From assembly GCA_011009095.1 (NCBI GenBank), contig VTPC01003413.1, positions 1-64,000 on the forward strand: a DNA stretch of 64,000 nt. Direction: 5' to 3'. Under the pieces are notes generated by a model. It was given only the letters and a program-made list of their open reading frames with translations, did no database searches and was not told the origin of the DNA. This stretch comes from Ignelater luminosus. Taxonomy: Eukaryota > Arthropoda > Insecta > Coleoptera > Elateridae. The translations under genes were made by a program, and so were the position numbers. Below are positions 24,950 to 35,480 of the stretch, in pieces. Each line of letters begins with the position of its first letter. Positions within the stretch are counted from its first letter, which is position 1.

Positions 24950-26424
24950 GAATAAAGCTTTAGAAAGGTTAAATAAAATTTTGACCAGTCCTATATGGAA
25001 CATAGTAGAATGGTAAAATAATAAAGCAGTCCAGCACTCGTTTCCAGTATGACAACATTCCGAACTCCTGAAGATCGGTTTTTTCCGAAGAGTTACGATG
25101 TTGTGTCTGCCTGCTCATCCTTCACAGATTTAACATAAAAGACTGCTGCAGGCGCAGTAGTAATACGAAATACGAAAATACGAAATAAAAAAAAAACAGT
25201 TTCGTATGGGTGTTGTTAGTGGGAGGTGTTAGAGTGATGGATTTTAACATAATATTTACAGCACAATAATTAAAAATGTATAAAATTTAATAATTGATAA
25301 ATGGAATTCGTGTAGTTATAGATTACAATAAAATTGGGGTGTAAATGTATTACTAAAGAGTGTTTTTTGCCGAATAAATGTTTCTATTCCATATAACAAA
25401 TATAGTTTTGTAAATAAATTCGCAATACAAGGTAAGGTATAACCTGTTAATTAAAATTAACCGGTATGCGTGTTAGAATTATCCTGGTTATTAATTTAAT
25501 TACCTACACCTTTATCTGTTTTAATAAACCTTGTCGGATAATCAGACCCTAATAATAATAAACACCTTATCGTCTATGACATCTGTCATGATTTTTTATA
25601 TGTCACTGACGTTTTACCGCAAAATTAAATTTTTTAAAAGTGTTTTACAATTTTTATTATTTACAGTGAGGTAATGTTTATTTAGTTTTTACGTAGTGTA
25701 ATTTAAAAAAAAATCTTGCCGGCACTAATTATTCTAATCTAGATCGTATTTGAATTTAATGCAGAGGTTAGTTACCTTCCCACGCAAATGCATTATTTAT
25801 CATTTTTATGCCGTATAGATCGTACTAATGCCATTAAAAAAATACAAATTGTGATAAATTGATAACAATAGAAAAATTTAACGAGTCTAATCCTTTTAAA
25901 GGTTAATGCAGTGTGACAATTTAATATCTTGATATAGTGCAATTTACATAATTTCCAAAGCTTTCATGCACAGTACCCAAGAGAGTTTCGACACTACTAT
26001 TTTTGATTAGATTAAATAATTGCATTACTTTATACATATGCATGTACAGGATATGTTAACATTTATAGAACAAGAAGGGCTTTTTAGTTTTTTTAGGTTT
26101 AAAAGTACCTACTTATATTCTTTGTTTTTGGGTAAATCATATTATAGTAATTAACTACTTTGAAATTAAACATCAATTGTCTATCAATACTGAAAGAAAT
26201 GTTAGGTAAAAGCATTTGAATTGTTTTTATTTCTAATGTAATCTAGTAAATTGGTTTCTAGAATCATTTCCAAAGAATACTGATAACTCTTACAGCACTA
26301 GCTTGATTTCTTTCCGTGATATTATCCATCAATTTTGAGATAAAGTGGATAAATTTTTTGTTTCAATAAATTTACGTTAATTAGTTCTTTAACATTGTTA
26401 CTAATATATATTGTTTTGTTTCAG
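24950..26424. other. AT-rich sequence upstream of a signal-peptide exon
   Basis: No ORF of interest. A T-rich stretch ending ATTTACAGTGAG followed by GTAATG at about 25672 could be the 3' end of a non-coding first exon for the exon at 26425, but this is speculative. Confidence 0.3.
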
Positions 26425-26443
26425 ATTTTAATATTTATCCACA

Positions 26444-26507
26444 ATGGCAAATTATATTATGTGCTTGAGTATTTTTAGATGTGCATTACCTCTTATCCTT
26501 GTTGTAT
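26444..26507 (+). CDS. First coding exon encoding a signal peptide; gene unidentified
   Basis: The exon follows a strong acceptor (TTGTTTCAG, exon start 26425), has CACAATGG at the start codon, and ends at a consensus GTAAGT donor (26508). The 21 codons read MANYIMCLSIFRCALPLILV plus V: a short polar start, a cysteine-containing hydrophobic core and an exon end in phase 1, as expected for a secretory signal. No matching downstream exon was recognised on the plus strand in the next 37 kb, so either intron 1 is very long or later exons lack motifs I can recognise. Genes with a lone signal exon and huge introns are common among insect cell-surface proteins; that is only an inference. The exon could also be chance. 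Confidence 0.45.
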
Positions 26508-27586
26508 GTAAGTACTTTTTAAAAATATTAATTAATTAGTTGACCGAGGTGTGTGATGTAAAAAAAATTATGCTTTCTGTTGACCTACTACACTAAATAG
26601 CTGGCAAATGATGGAAGCGATTCATAAAACGTTTCAAGTTAATTTTTTTATGCACTTCTGTTGCTGTGTGCAACATTACTTAACTTTTACTTATCGTCTG
26701 TAAAAGTGGGTTAGAAAGATTTTCGCATACTATGTTGAGCTTTATTCTCTATCATTTATTATTAACTGTCTGACCATTTGGGTGTTTCTTTTAGATCATT
26801 ATAATTTAATCTTTGTAAACCTGCATCTACCAGGTCAACATACCATGTTTTTTCATTTCTATTTATAAACATGAATCACTTTTACAAGTTATTTTCTGGA
26901 TAATTTGCATAAATTGTAGCCTTTGTTATCAATATTGCTTTTGTGATAGAATTTATAAAAAGGTTAGAAATTATACAGTCATATCAATTGGTCATATGCA
27001 CTATAATTTCTTTAGTGTTATCAATTCAATGTTTCAATTTACATAATTATGTTTATCCCAATATTTATTTTATTATTATAAACTGAGTAATTAACATTAT
27101 TATTGAAAGGATTTATAGAACAATAAGTTTTGGCCATGTGTACAGATTGTTACTAGGATTTCCGTGGAGTAAGAACTGCATAGTGCATAAAAGAACAATT
27201 TTAAGGACATTAGCATGATCTCATCATAAATAAATTTTTTATTCGAGATTTTACTTTTTGTTTCGAAATAATGATGGTGATAGATTCATGAGTAAGAAGG
27301 AGCATAAAAAAAATATATTTATTGCACTGTTCATTCCAGTGTAACGACTGCTTAATAAGTCCATAATTGAGTTCATTAGTGAGCTTTATAAGTTTTTTTT
27401 TGTATGATTTATGTGCATTAGGAGATTAATAGAATAATTTAATTTTCTTAAATTGCCTGTGACTTATGAGTTGTCATTTCAAATTCATTCACAGTAATAA
27501 GTATAGCTGATGAGATTTGATTTTTGTTAATCTTTGAAACTGCAAGCAAAGAAGATGTAATAGAAACCCAATTTCTATTAAACTTA
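26508..27586. other. AT-rich presumed intron sequence
   Basis: Nothing recognisable. No repeat or ORF that can be supported. Confidence 0.4.
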
Positions 27587-27980
27587 TTAGTGCTCAGGGC
27601 TGTGCGGTGCTATGATGCAGAGAGGCGGCATAAACAGCGAAACCAAAATACAACTTGAACCCTTCAATAATTAAAAATCTTTACACAACGCTTTTCTATA
27701 TTGGTCTATGTTATTCTGAGATTGATGTATACAATTTATAATTTACTGCACGCCTCTGCTGAAGTGCTTTTGGTACCCTTTGATTTCGGTTTCTGGTGCA
27801 GGTGCAAGTTCAATAAGCCAGACAAAACTTAGAAATCTGTCATTAATTTTTATTGAATTTACATTGGCTGTCACTCCAGACTACACATCCCTAATTAACG
27901 AATTTACTAAAGTTAAAGTTAGAAGGGTAAAACTGTAGTAGGTTGTTGTATTTGATAGTTGATATCATTATTTTAAAGTA

Positions 27981-28032
27981 GTTTCAGCGCTGCAGGTTTT
28001 GGCTTGAGCGCCGCAGTCGTTGGCTTGAGCGC
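27981..28032. repeat. 22-bp tandem repeat, left block inside the hAT element
   Basis: Two and a half units of about 21-22 bp, consensus close to GGCTTGAGCGCYGCAGGCGTT. The same unit recurs near the other end of the element. Confidence 0.75.
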
Positions 28033-28189
28033 ACCATTTCTACTAAGGAAATAACTTTATAAAATAGCATAATACTTAGAGTACATAGTAGATAGTACAT
28101 AAACGGGCTTGCGGTAGTTAAACAAAAAAAGTTTCAAAAAGTTTCACGACAAATTTTATTCTGTTTTGTAGGTTTGAGTTTCTACTTTA

Positions 28190-28660
28190 AAATCTATAAT
28201 AAATCTTCACTTAGTTTTACCAATAATTTCTTCTGTTTTGATTTGTTGAATGAATCAGAAATGGGACTCCTTATAGACGTGGTGCTACAAGGAAAGGAAA
28301 ACACGAACGATGGAAACACGGAAAGACGTTTTCTTGAAGATGTAGAAAATTATGGGCATAGATAAAACTTTTAGTGTAAATTTCTCCACAATATTAGACA
28401 TAATGTCAAGTAGATATGCTATAAATACGACAAAGTTTAAAAAGTACACGATAAAAACTGCAAAACTCTATATAAAGCTATATCTCTGGTATTCTATGCC
28501 AGTAAGCCTCCACAAGATATTAATACACGGTCCAGGTGTGTTGGGCCATTTTATGTGTCCAATTGGACAATTGTCTGAAGACGCTTTCCTGGCTCGCCAT
28601 AAAGAGTTTAGGAAGTTTCGTGAACATCACACCTGGAAGATGTCAAAGTGTAATTAATAT
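28190..28660 (+). pseudogene. Broken ORF of an uncharacterised transposon-associated family
   Basis: One frame (ending 28365) has GLLIDVVLQGKENTNDGNTE followed by RRFLEDVE; the next frame (to 28657) has FSTILDIMSSRYAINTTKF, ARLY-like AKLYIKLYLWYSMPVSLHKI, ILIHGPGVLGHFM, and PIGQLSEDAFLARHKEFRKF. This order (NTNDGNTARRFF, then MP-x-VHKILIHG, then PIG-x-LSEEA-x-x-AR-K) matches a protein I recall as frequent in insect and cnidarian genomes with unknown function. At least one frameshift separates the halves near 28350, and a further piece follows at about 28700. It is carried within the hAT element. Confidence 0.6.
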
Positions 28661-29065
28661 CTTTTTCATTTGCTCTTGATATCTTCAGATTCTTTAATTA
28701 CCAGCATTTGAACGCTACCAAAAAGAAAATGTGGAAGTTTGTCAGAACTTTCCTTCAGATCCCTGACAAAGCAGTACACTCTGTAGAAGACTCTGTCAAT
28801 GACCAGGAGAAAGAAGACTTATAAAATGATAAAGAATATCCATTCATTTATTTATTTATGTTTTTGTGTACTATACTTAATAAAATATAATTTATTATTT
28901 TTGATGAATTTTAAGGTTAAATATCTCCTAAAAGTTTGCGTAATGAAAGTCATAAAAGGTAAATTTTGCATTTTGTTTTACTAGAGTGTACTTCTGTTAC
29001 ATCCCATACCATAATGCAGTGATTAATAATTTTGTCTTCCTAAATGAGCGAAATTGATCACTGTG

Positions 29066-29292
29066 CGTCGGCTTGAGTCCTGCAGACGTTGGCCTGAGCG
29101 CTGCTGGCTGTTTGACTGGAAATATCCAGATAAAAATGGAAATTTCTAACCGATAACTGGTCATTTCCAGATGGCAATTAAAACCTTTTAGACGACAATT
29201 AAAAATTTAGAGATGACGCTTGAGCGCTTAAGGCGTTAGCTTCAGTTCTGCAGGCTTTGCTTGAGCACTGCAGGCGTTGGCTTGAGCGCCTT
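29066..29292. repeat. 22-bp tandem repeat, right blocks inside the hAT element
   Basis: Units at 29066-29112 and 29214-29292 match the left block in the same orientation (GGCTTGAGTCCTGCAGACGTT, GCTTGAGCACTGCAGGCGTTG). A stretch with paired TTTCCAG/ATTTCC words lies between the two sub-blocks. Confidence 0.75.
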
Positions 29293-29424
29293 TCAAAATA
29301 AAAATAGTATTCGTACAGTTTGTGTAGTTTTTTTTTAAATCATAATCAAAGGTTATTTTAAAGAAAAAACATTCGAAGACTTGCATCATACTAAAATCAT
29401 CTACCGCACGGCCCTGTTAGTGCT

Positions 29425-32400
29425 ATTCAACTTTTTAGACAGAATTATTTCAACCCAGTGATGGATTGGTATATCAAAATAAACAATCAGTTTTAGAATT
29501 AAACTAATGCCCACCTTTTATTTAGATTACTTTTTTTTTGTTTTGGTGCATGGCTGTCCTTAATGTTTGACAATTAGCATGCACTTGGGGTAGTTTCACT
29601 ACGTCAAACTTTGCATAATTAACCATCAGATGTTAGAGCCTATTACAAGTGCTGCTAATGTCAGTATTCATTGCTTCTTAAACCAGAAAAAAAATAATTT
29701 AAAGTTGGAAATAGATTTGAAAGCATCATAATTCTGTATCCAATCACAGAGTTTCACCATTACCACATAGCCAGAACCTTCTACAAAATCTAACCTTATA
29801 CGTCATTTGTGTTGATAGAAGTGAAAGTGAAATGAACTGTCACTTGTCAGTGATTTATGAATTCATAACCTAAACTGTAATAATAGGAAATATGTAAAAA
29901 TTTTGAATTAAAAACTTATTCAGAATATTATTATGTTAAAAATTAGACATGAGAATATGAGAATATTTAACAAAATTCATGTGACCACAAATTCTATTGT
30001 GAATATTAAAATTATAATAATAAAAACAGTATAGAGAACGTGCACATGATGTACCTAGGGGGAGGGGGTACAGTCTGTCTCTTTCTTATTCATTACAAAT
30101 CATTTTTTCATCCTTTATTAATATATTTATTTTGTTTCTTTTGTGCTTCTGTCATCTACAAATTGTCATTATTGTATAAGGTTATGTCAGTATGTCAAAT
30201 TCCGGTTTAGTTGTTTTCAATTTGTTTTTCACAAATTTTGTGCAAGATCTATATGTTGCTTTAGTAGCAAAATGGAATGTTTTATTTTTTAAATGTATTT
30301 TCGAACCTTTAACTTGAATTTTGAAATTTTAAACGTCAAAAACTGTAATGTCAAAAGCGCCATCAACATTGTAAATAAATCATTTGAAAGCACTAAGTAT
30401 TCAGAACATAAATGATAAAATTTCCCTAACACTTTAATTTGTAAAATTGAAACAAATTGTAATAAATTATTTTTAAACTTTTGTGAATAATTAGTACAGA
30501 CTGATCAAAAAGAAACCTTATCGCGGTCGCCTTTGAAATAAGAAACGTGCCAAGTCAAATCAAATCATACGTAATTGCTCCTGCTGCTGCAAAGCAAGGC
30601 ATGAGTCTTTTCGACCAAGATGGGATTTGGTAGTTGGTAGGTGAATGATAATTTTAGTATTTGGAATAGAATTTACACAATTAATGACTGGTAGAAGGTG
30701 CCTAATCCGTGTGTCAAAATCAACTGATTTTAAAGCTTGCGAAAATTTGAATTGTTCATTGGAGAAAAAAAAACCAAGGTCTTTAAATAATAACGATGCG
30801 CTGTGAAAGGTAGGTTATCCTATTAGCAGCCATTTGTGATCGAGAAAATTAGTGTTAGATTAACGTAAACAGCGTTACTTTCATTATTTTATAACAAGTT
30901 ATGTTGACAATTAAGAGAATTCTCGGTATTAGCTGGCATTTGTGATCGAACTTGGGGGAAACGTATAGGATGATTCTATAAGCTCCGCTTCGATGGAATT
31001 AACAAACCGTCTTGAGTTGATTGAGTGTATGTAGTTCATCAGTGGGAATTCCGGCCAATGAAAGTGCATAATTGTTTGTCAATAATTGACTCACAAGTTG
31101 ATACACACTGTAATTGAATTGCCGGGATTTTTATGTCGGGTTGTACTATTTTCGACTTGCTTATAAATAAAGAATCTCCTCGGTAAGAATCCTTGTAAAA
31201 CAAATTGTTCATAGATGAAAAACAATTGAAAATTATTGTTGTGCATTTTATTGTGTTTACTAAACGCGTTGCCAACGGCACTAACAAATATTCTATCGCA
31301 AAATGTTTAATATATAATTGTTTTGCAAATTAAGCTCGTTACAAAATGCAAGCGAGGTTTATTTTAGTTGCTAATAAAATCTTAATCCGACTCGGATATA
31401 AATGAAAATAGTAAAATTTGAATGCTGTGAACACAAGTGAACATTTCCGGGAACTGCAGATATAAAATGTGGACACGATAAGAAGAAATATCGATAAAGT
31501 TACCGGATTGGAGGATATTAATCTTACTTTATAAGGCCCAGACTAATTTAGTTTGTTTCTTTATACATAATTTGCATATATAAAAATCTTTACTCTAAAA
31601 TAGACGAGGGATTGATATTGAAAACTGAAAAGAAATCATGTAGTGGTGACACATATTGAAGCACATTTAGGAAATTGAAGTTTCTCGATATCCTCAAGGA
31701 TGCTTTATCTGTTTTAGATGATCAATGAACCAATAATTGAATTGATCCATGTAATGTGTTATCTATAACATGGGGAAATAGAATAAAATTTATTGCAGCA
31801 GTATGATATAATTCGTTTATTTTCTTTTCCGAAATAACATACATTTTTACGTATATTATGAAAATGCGCGAAACCTTGAACAGAATAAAAGCGTTTTTTG
31901 AGGTTATTGGCATTGTTAAAAAAAACATAAAAATATGAGATCAAAAGTTTACTCTTTTTAAAAATAGATGAAAGCGTTCGAATTGAATTGCGTATAATAA
32001 AAAATGAGCAAGATCTTTCCTATTGTTGTACTCTCAAAATCTTTCTTTTTTTGTCTTATTTATTAGATTAACATTCTGTCCATGTCAAGTCATAAAACGG
32101 AATCGATTTTCGACTAGCAATTATATAAGTTTGGTTTATAAATATTTGTGTGATCTAATAATTTTGTGATCCTGATAACCTATTAACATTAAATTTGTTA
32201 AATAGCGAATTGTTTTCATTTAATTATAAATCTTTAAACTTTGTCTTGTTATTATCATGCAGTTCTTTTATATAAATATATATATATAATGGGGTGTATC
32301 TAAACGTGTTGCCTTAAGAAATTATTGTTTTTTTTAAATTTTGATTCATATGTACATACCATACAACGATTTCTCACTATAATTTCTCATCTAGCCGGTA

Positions 32401-33302
32401 ATTAAACCTTAAATTTTATGCAGCAGCATTCGGAAACACATTGATGACACTAGATGCAAATTTAATTACTTTTGAACGGCTCGCAAATAAATTGGTTCAG
32501 ATCTTGTGCGTGTGTATCTGTTGGCAGAATCTGTTAAACCATCCAGATTGATCTTGTCTGGCTTAAAAATCAATTAATAAAGGTACAACATTTTTCGAGA
32601 ATTTTCAAGATTTTCGTTCATTTTTCAATTTGACGCAATGACTGCATAATTACCGTTTTATTGTTTCCGACCGAAAATTCCCTTACAGAACTTAACGTGT
32701 AATGGTTATTTACGTACCAAAGGAAGAAAGTAATTTGTTACAGTGGAGAAGTGAATATTGCGCTCGAGGCGAAGCCGAGAGCGTAATCATGTCAAGACTC
32801 TAATATTACTTACTCCCGTGGGACCTACAACATTTTTTCGCCCGTAAACTAAATTTATTTTCCTTTTGAACAGGGACGTAATGATTCATTACAGCCCTTG
32901 GGACGTTATAAGGGCGGAAAACGGTTTTTTTACGTAGGCCCTTCTATCAATCTAGTGGGCCATATCAGGATCGTACGTATATCCAGGAATAATCGAAATC
33001 GACTAATTTCTGAAATTTAGAAAACGGTTAAGACCAAAAACGCGCTCGTTTTCTTGCTCTAAGCGGTACAATTATAAAAAAGGCTCCAATGTAATAGATT
33101 GCATAACAGTGTGAGTCGGCTTTAATCTGTCTCATACAGGGTTCAGCCTTGCCTGGAAAAGTCGAAGCAAAATTCGATAGAGAAAAAATCATGGAAGTGT
33201 CATGGAATTAGAGAAATAAATAAAGTCGGAGAATGTAATGATTTTGTCTGGAATCTGTAACGGAAAAAACGTGAAAAGAGGTCTAATGCCCGTTACGTAT
33301 AT
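29425..33302. other. Featureless AT-rich DNA
   Basis: About 3.9 kb without a supportable gene. A TA dinucleotide run lies at about 32268-32290. At 32760-32960 there is a GC-richer patch with two similar words, CCCGTGGGACCTACAACA and CCCTTGGGACGTTATAAGG, probably an old dispersed repeat. Small ORFs (31039-31287, 31722-31944) have no recognisable content. Confidence 0.45.
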
Positions 33303-33404
33303 CAGAATATGTTCAATCTCGTAGCTCCAAGCCGAAGATGGGCTTGCTTCAAGCTAAACTTACCTTAAACGAAAAGATAAAAGCTTACACTCACAGAAAC
33401 TCTA
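33303..33404 (+). repeat. 102-bp dispersed repeat, copy 1
   Basis: Matches 38959-39060 with only a few differences by eye (starts CAGAATATGTTCAATCTCGT, ends CACAGAAACTCTA). The second copy lies next to the mariner element. Confidence 0.85.
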
Positions 33405-33499
33405 AATATGTCGTAAAGATGGTAACAATTAAGGGCGCCAGAAGCTGAAAATCGAAAGGAAACCATAAGCCAACCCACGCAGTTTTTCGTAGGCTAACG

Positions 33500-33571
33500 C
33501 CCGTATATAAGTACCTCAGGGAAGAACACCCTGTATATGGACTTCTCACAAAATAACATCCTGTATATGGG
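33500..33571. repeat. Three imperfect ~30-bp tandem units
   Basis: CCGTATATAA, CCTGTATATGG and CCTGTATATGG begin at 33501, 33530 and 33560, with similar intervening sequence (CTTCTCACAAAATAACAT). The CCTGTATA word is a common end of insect DNA elements. Confidence 0.55.
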
Positions 33572-34059
33572 TTCACCTTAACTGTTCACAGTAGACACTA
33601 TACGCAAAGTACACTGCTTGGCGTTCTAGTTTCAAAAATGCTGGTTACACAGAATTTTACTGGATTGATCAACTTGATACACCCTTACTTACCAAATAAA
33701 TATTAAATATGCAACAATCTGGAGCCTGCTAGCCACACGTACCTTTCAATATTTCTAGCTGAAATCTCATTAACCTTATGCACAATAAAATGTTTATTCG
33801 AGCCCTTCTGAAGATCCACGAATGGCTTACACTGTTTAAAAGAAATAAACTCATGTACACACAAATAAAAAAAGGAAAGTCTTTACGGGTATACTTCAAT
33901 AAAGCGCACAAGTAACTTTACTTTAATTTATTAAGTCCATAATAATAAAAGAACAAAGGAACACTGAGATATATTGTGTGTCTACATTTCGATGCTTACT
34001 ATTGGGATATCGGAAATTGAAAGAGATACGAAGTCGGTTAAATTAGAAAAGATTTGGCT
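33572..34059. other. Non-genic spacer
   Basis: About 0.5 kb of AT-rich DNA without a supportable feature. Confidence 0.4.
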
Positions 34060-34440
34060 ATTTTGGTGATCAGTTTACTTATGCTTTTGTTTTTTCAAAA
34101 AAGTTCACGGCTTACTAGATATTTGCTAACAAACCTTTTTTGTCTCGTCGATCTATTGAATACTTCTATATATTTATTCGGGATTTGCTCCATTGCCGCC
34201 TTAATGATTTCGGCGGGCACGCCGTCAGGGTCTGGGGATTTTTTTCCTGCGATCTTTTTCCTAACCATTTCTAGTTCTTCCATGGTCAGAGGTGGGACTT
34301 CTTCTTCTGGTACTGTTATCTCCCAATTGATTTCCTCCGGGATGGGGAATAGTCCGCTGATTGTTCGTCTTGCTTTTTCTTTGCTTAGTGTAGTCTTAGG
34401 GGTCATTTTTAGCTTTTTCATGGCTATTTATTTTATAGCC
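34060..34440 (-). mobile_element. R1-clade LINE fragment 2 (pre-RT and start of RT)
   Basis: Minus-strand reading: KKLKMTPKTTLSKEKARRTI, FPIPEE, then MEELEMVRKKIAGKKSPDPD and GVPAEIIKAAMEQIPNKYIE. This is the same protein region as the start of the neighbouring fragment (34441-35428) but a different sequence, so two copies lie head to tail. Truncated at both ends. Confidence 0.75.
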
Positions 34441-35428
34441 CATACCCCAGATATCCGCCTCGAGTTCCTCTCTGGTCTTTCCTGTTATTATTAGAGCAGT
34501 GTCGTCTTGTTCTGACCACACTGTCGAAATATACATTTCATAGCGTGGACCCTAAAATTGAGCCTTGGGGGACTCCACGGCTAACTTCGTATTTTGTTCC
34601 AGAAGGTAGCACCAGTTCTCTGTCACTCAGATAGCTAATTATTAAATTCACTGTATACGGGCAAATCTTCTTCTTTTTTAGCTCTTGGATAATTCCTGTC
34701 CATGTGGCGGTATTGAAAGCATTTTTTATGTCTAACGCTATCAGCACGCAGTACTCTCTATTTTTGGTGACCTTTCCCTTTATTTTCTTTACTTTTTCCA
34801 TTGCCGTCATCAATGGATTTAAAGTCGACCTCTCCTTTCTAAACCTGTATTGTCTATTGGATATAACTCCTTTCTCGTCCAACTCTTTTTTTTAGCCGAT
34901 TTACTATTAGGGCCTCTAATATCTTCTCGGCTGTGTCGATCAGACATATCGGTCTGCACTTCATCACTTTTGGGTTACCTTTGGGTATTAGTGCAAGCCT
35001 CGCCTGCTTCCATTTTCCTGGAAGTTTTTCCTTTCTCAGATATCTATTGTATACTTTCAATATTTTTCCAGGTTTACTTCGGCTGCAAGTTTAACTATGG
35101 CCGGGCTGATGTTATCGGGGCTTGGCGCCTTGTCTTTTTTGATCTTATTTAGAACCTTCTCAAGTTCATCGGCAGCAAAATCCACCCTTTTTACTTTGTT
35201 CTGGAATGTAATTTCGTCCCTAGGGAAGAGCTCTTCTGTCACTTTCCTTTCTTCTTCCTTTAGTAATACTTTCGTCCTTAGTCCTAGCTTTTTAGTAACT
35301 ATTTTATAACCATCTCCCCAAGGGTTTTGGTCCAGATGTCTTATTATCTCTGCCCATTTCTCGTTTTTTGACTTTTTTATTGCTTCTTTTAGTTTGTTTT
35401 TATTAGCCTTATACTCTTCCCTCTTTTC
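34441..35428 (-). mobile_element. R1-clade LINE fragment 1 (reverse transcriptase)
   Basis: Minus strand, from 35428 downward: LKEAIKKSKNEKWAEIIRHL, NPWGDGYKIVTKKLG, LNKIKKDKAPSPDNISPAIV, KWKQARLALIPKGNP, RPICLIDTAEKILEALIVNR, LIALDIKNAFNTATW, GVPQGSILGSTL, then DDTALIITGKTREELEADI. These are RT motifs in order, with the GVPQGS and (A)DD boxes typical of R1-like LINEs. Frameshifts separate the blocks, and the stretch between GVPQGS and the DD box is shortened. The 5' side is truncated and abuts the TTAGG array. Confidence 0.85.
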
Positions 35429-35430
35429 AA

Positions 35431-35480
35431 CCTAACCTAACCTAACCTAACCTAACCTAACCTAATCTAACCTTAACCTA
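35431..35480 (-). repeat. Interstitial telomere-type (TTAGG)n array
   Basis: Seven perfect CCTAA units (35431-35465) followed by degenerate units to 35480. On the minus strand this is TTAGG, the usual insect telomere repeat. It directly abuts the truncated 5' side of the LINE. Ordinary sequence continues on the right, so this is not a chromosome end. Confidence 0.9.

Larger units (their letters stand above)
27595..29416 (+). mobile_element. hAT-type DNA transposon derivative, 1.8 kb
   Basis: Terminal inverted repeats CAGGGCTGTGCGGTGC (left) and CTACCGCACGGCCCTG (right) are flanked by a perfect 8-bp duplication TTAGTGCT (27587-27594 and 29417-29424). CAGGG ends with 8-bp duplications are the hAT signature. 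No transposase is recognised. Inside are a broken ORF of a widespread uncharacterised transposon-associated family (28190-28660) and blocks of a 22-bp tandem repeat near both ends. Confidence 0.85.

Noticed and set aside
27981-29292. Evenly spaced 22-bp repeats as a CRISPR-like array
   Set aside because: Units are contiguous without spacers, eukaryotic context, and inside a transposon.
34054-35309. Plus-strand ORFs across the LINE region (34054-34494, 34850-35152, 35097-35309)
   Set aside because: Hydrophobic shadow frames of the minus-strand reverse transcriptase.
35431-35480. Telomere-like array as a chromosome end
   Set aside because: Unique sequence continues on both sides, so it is interstitial.
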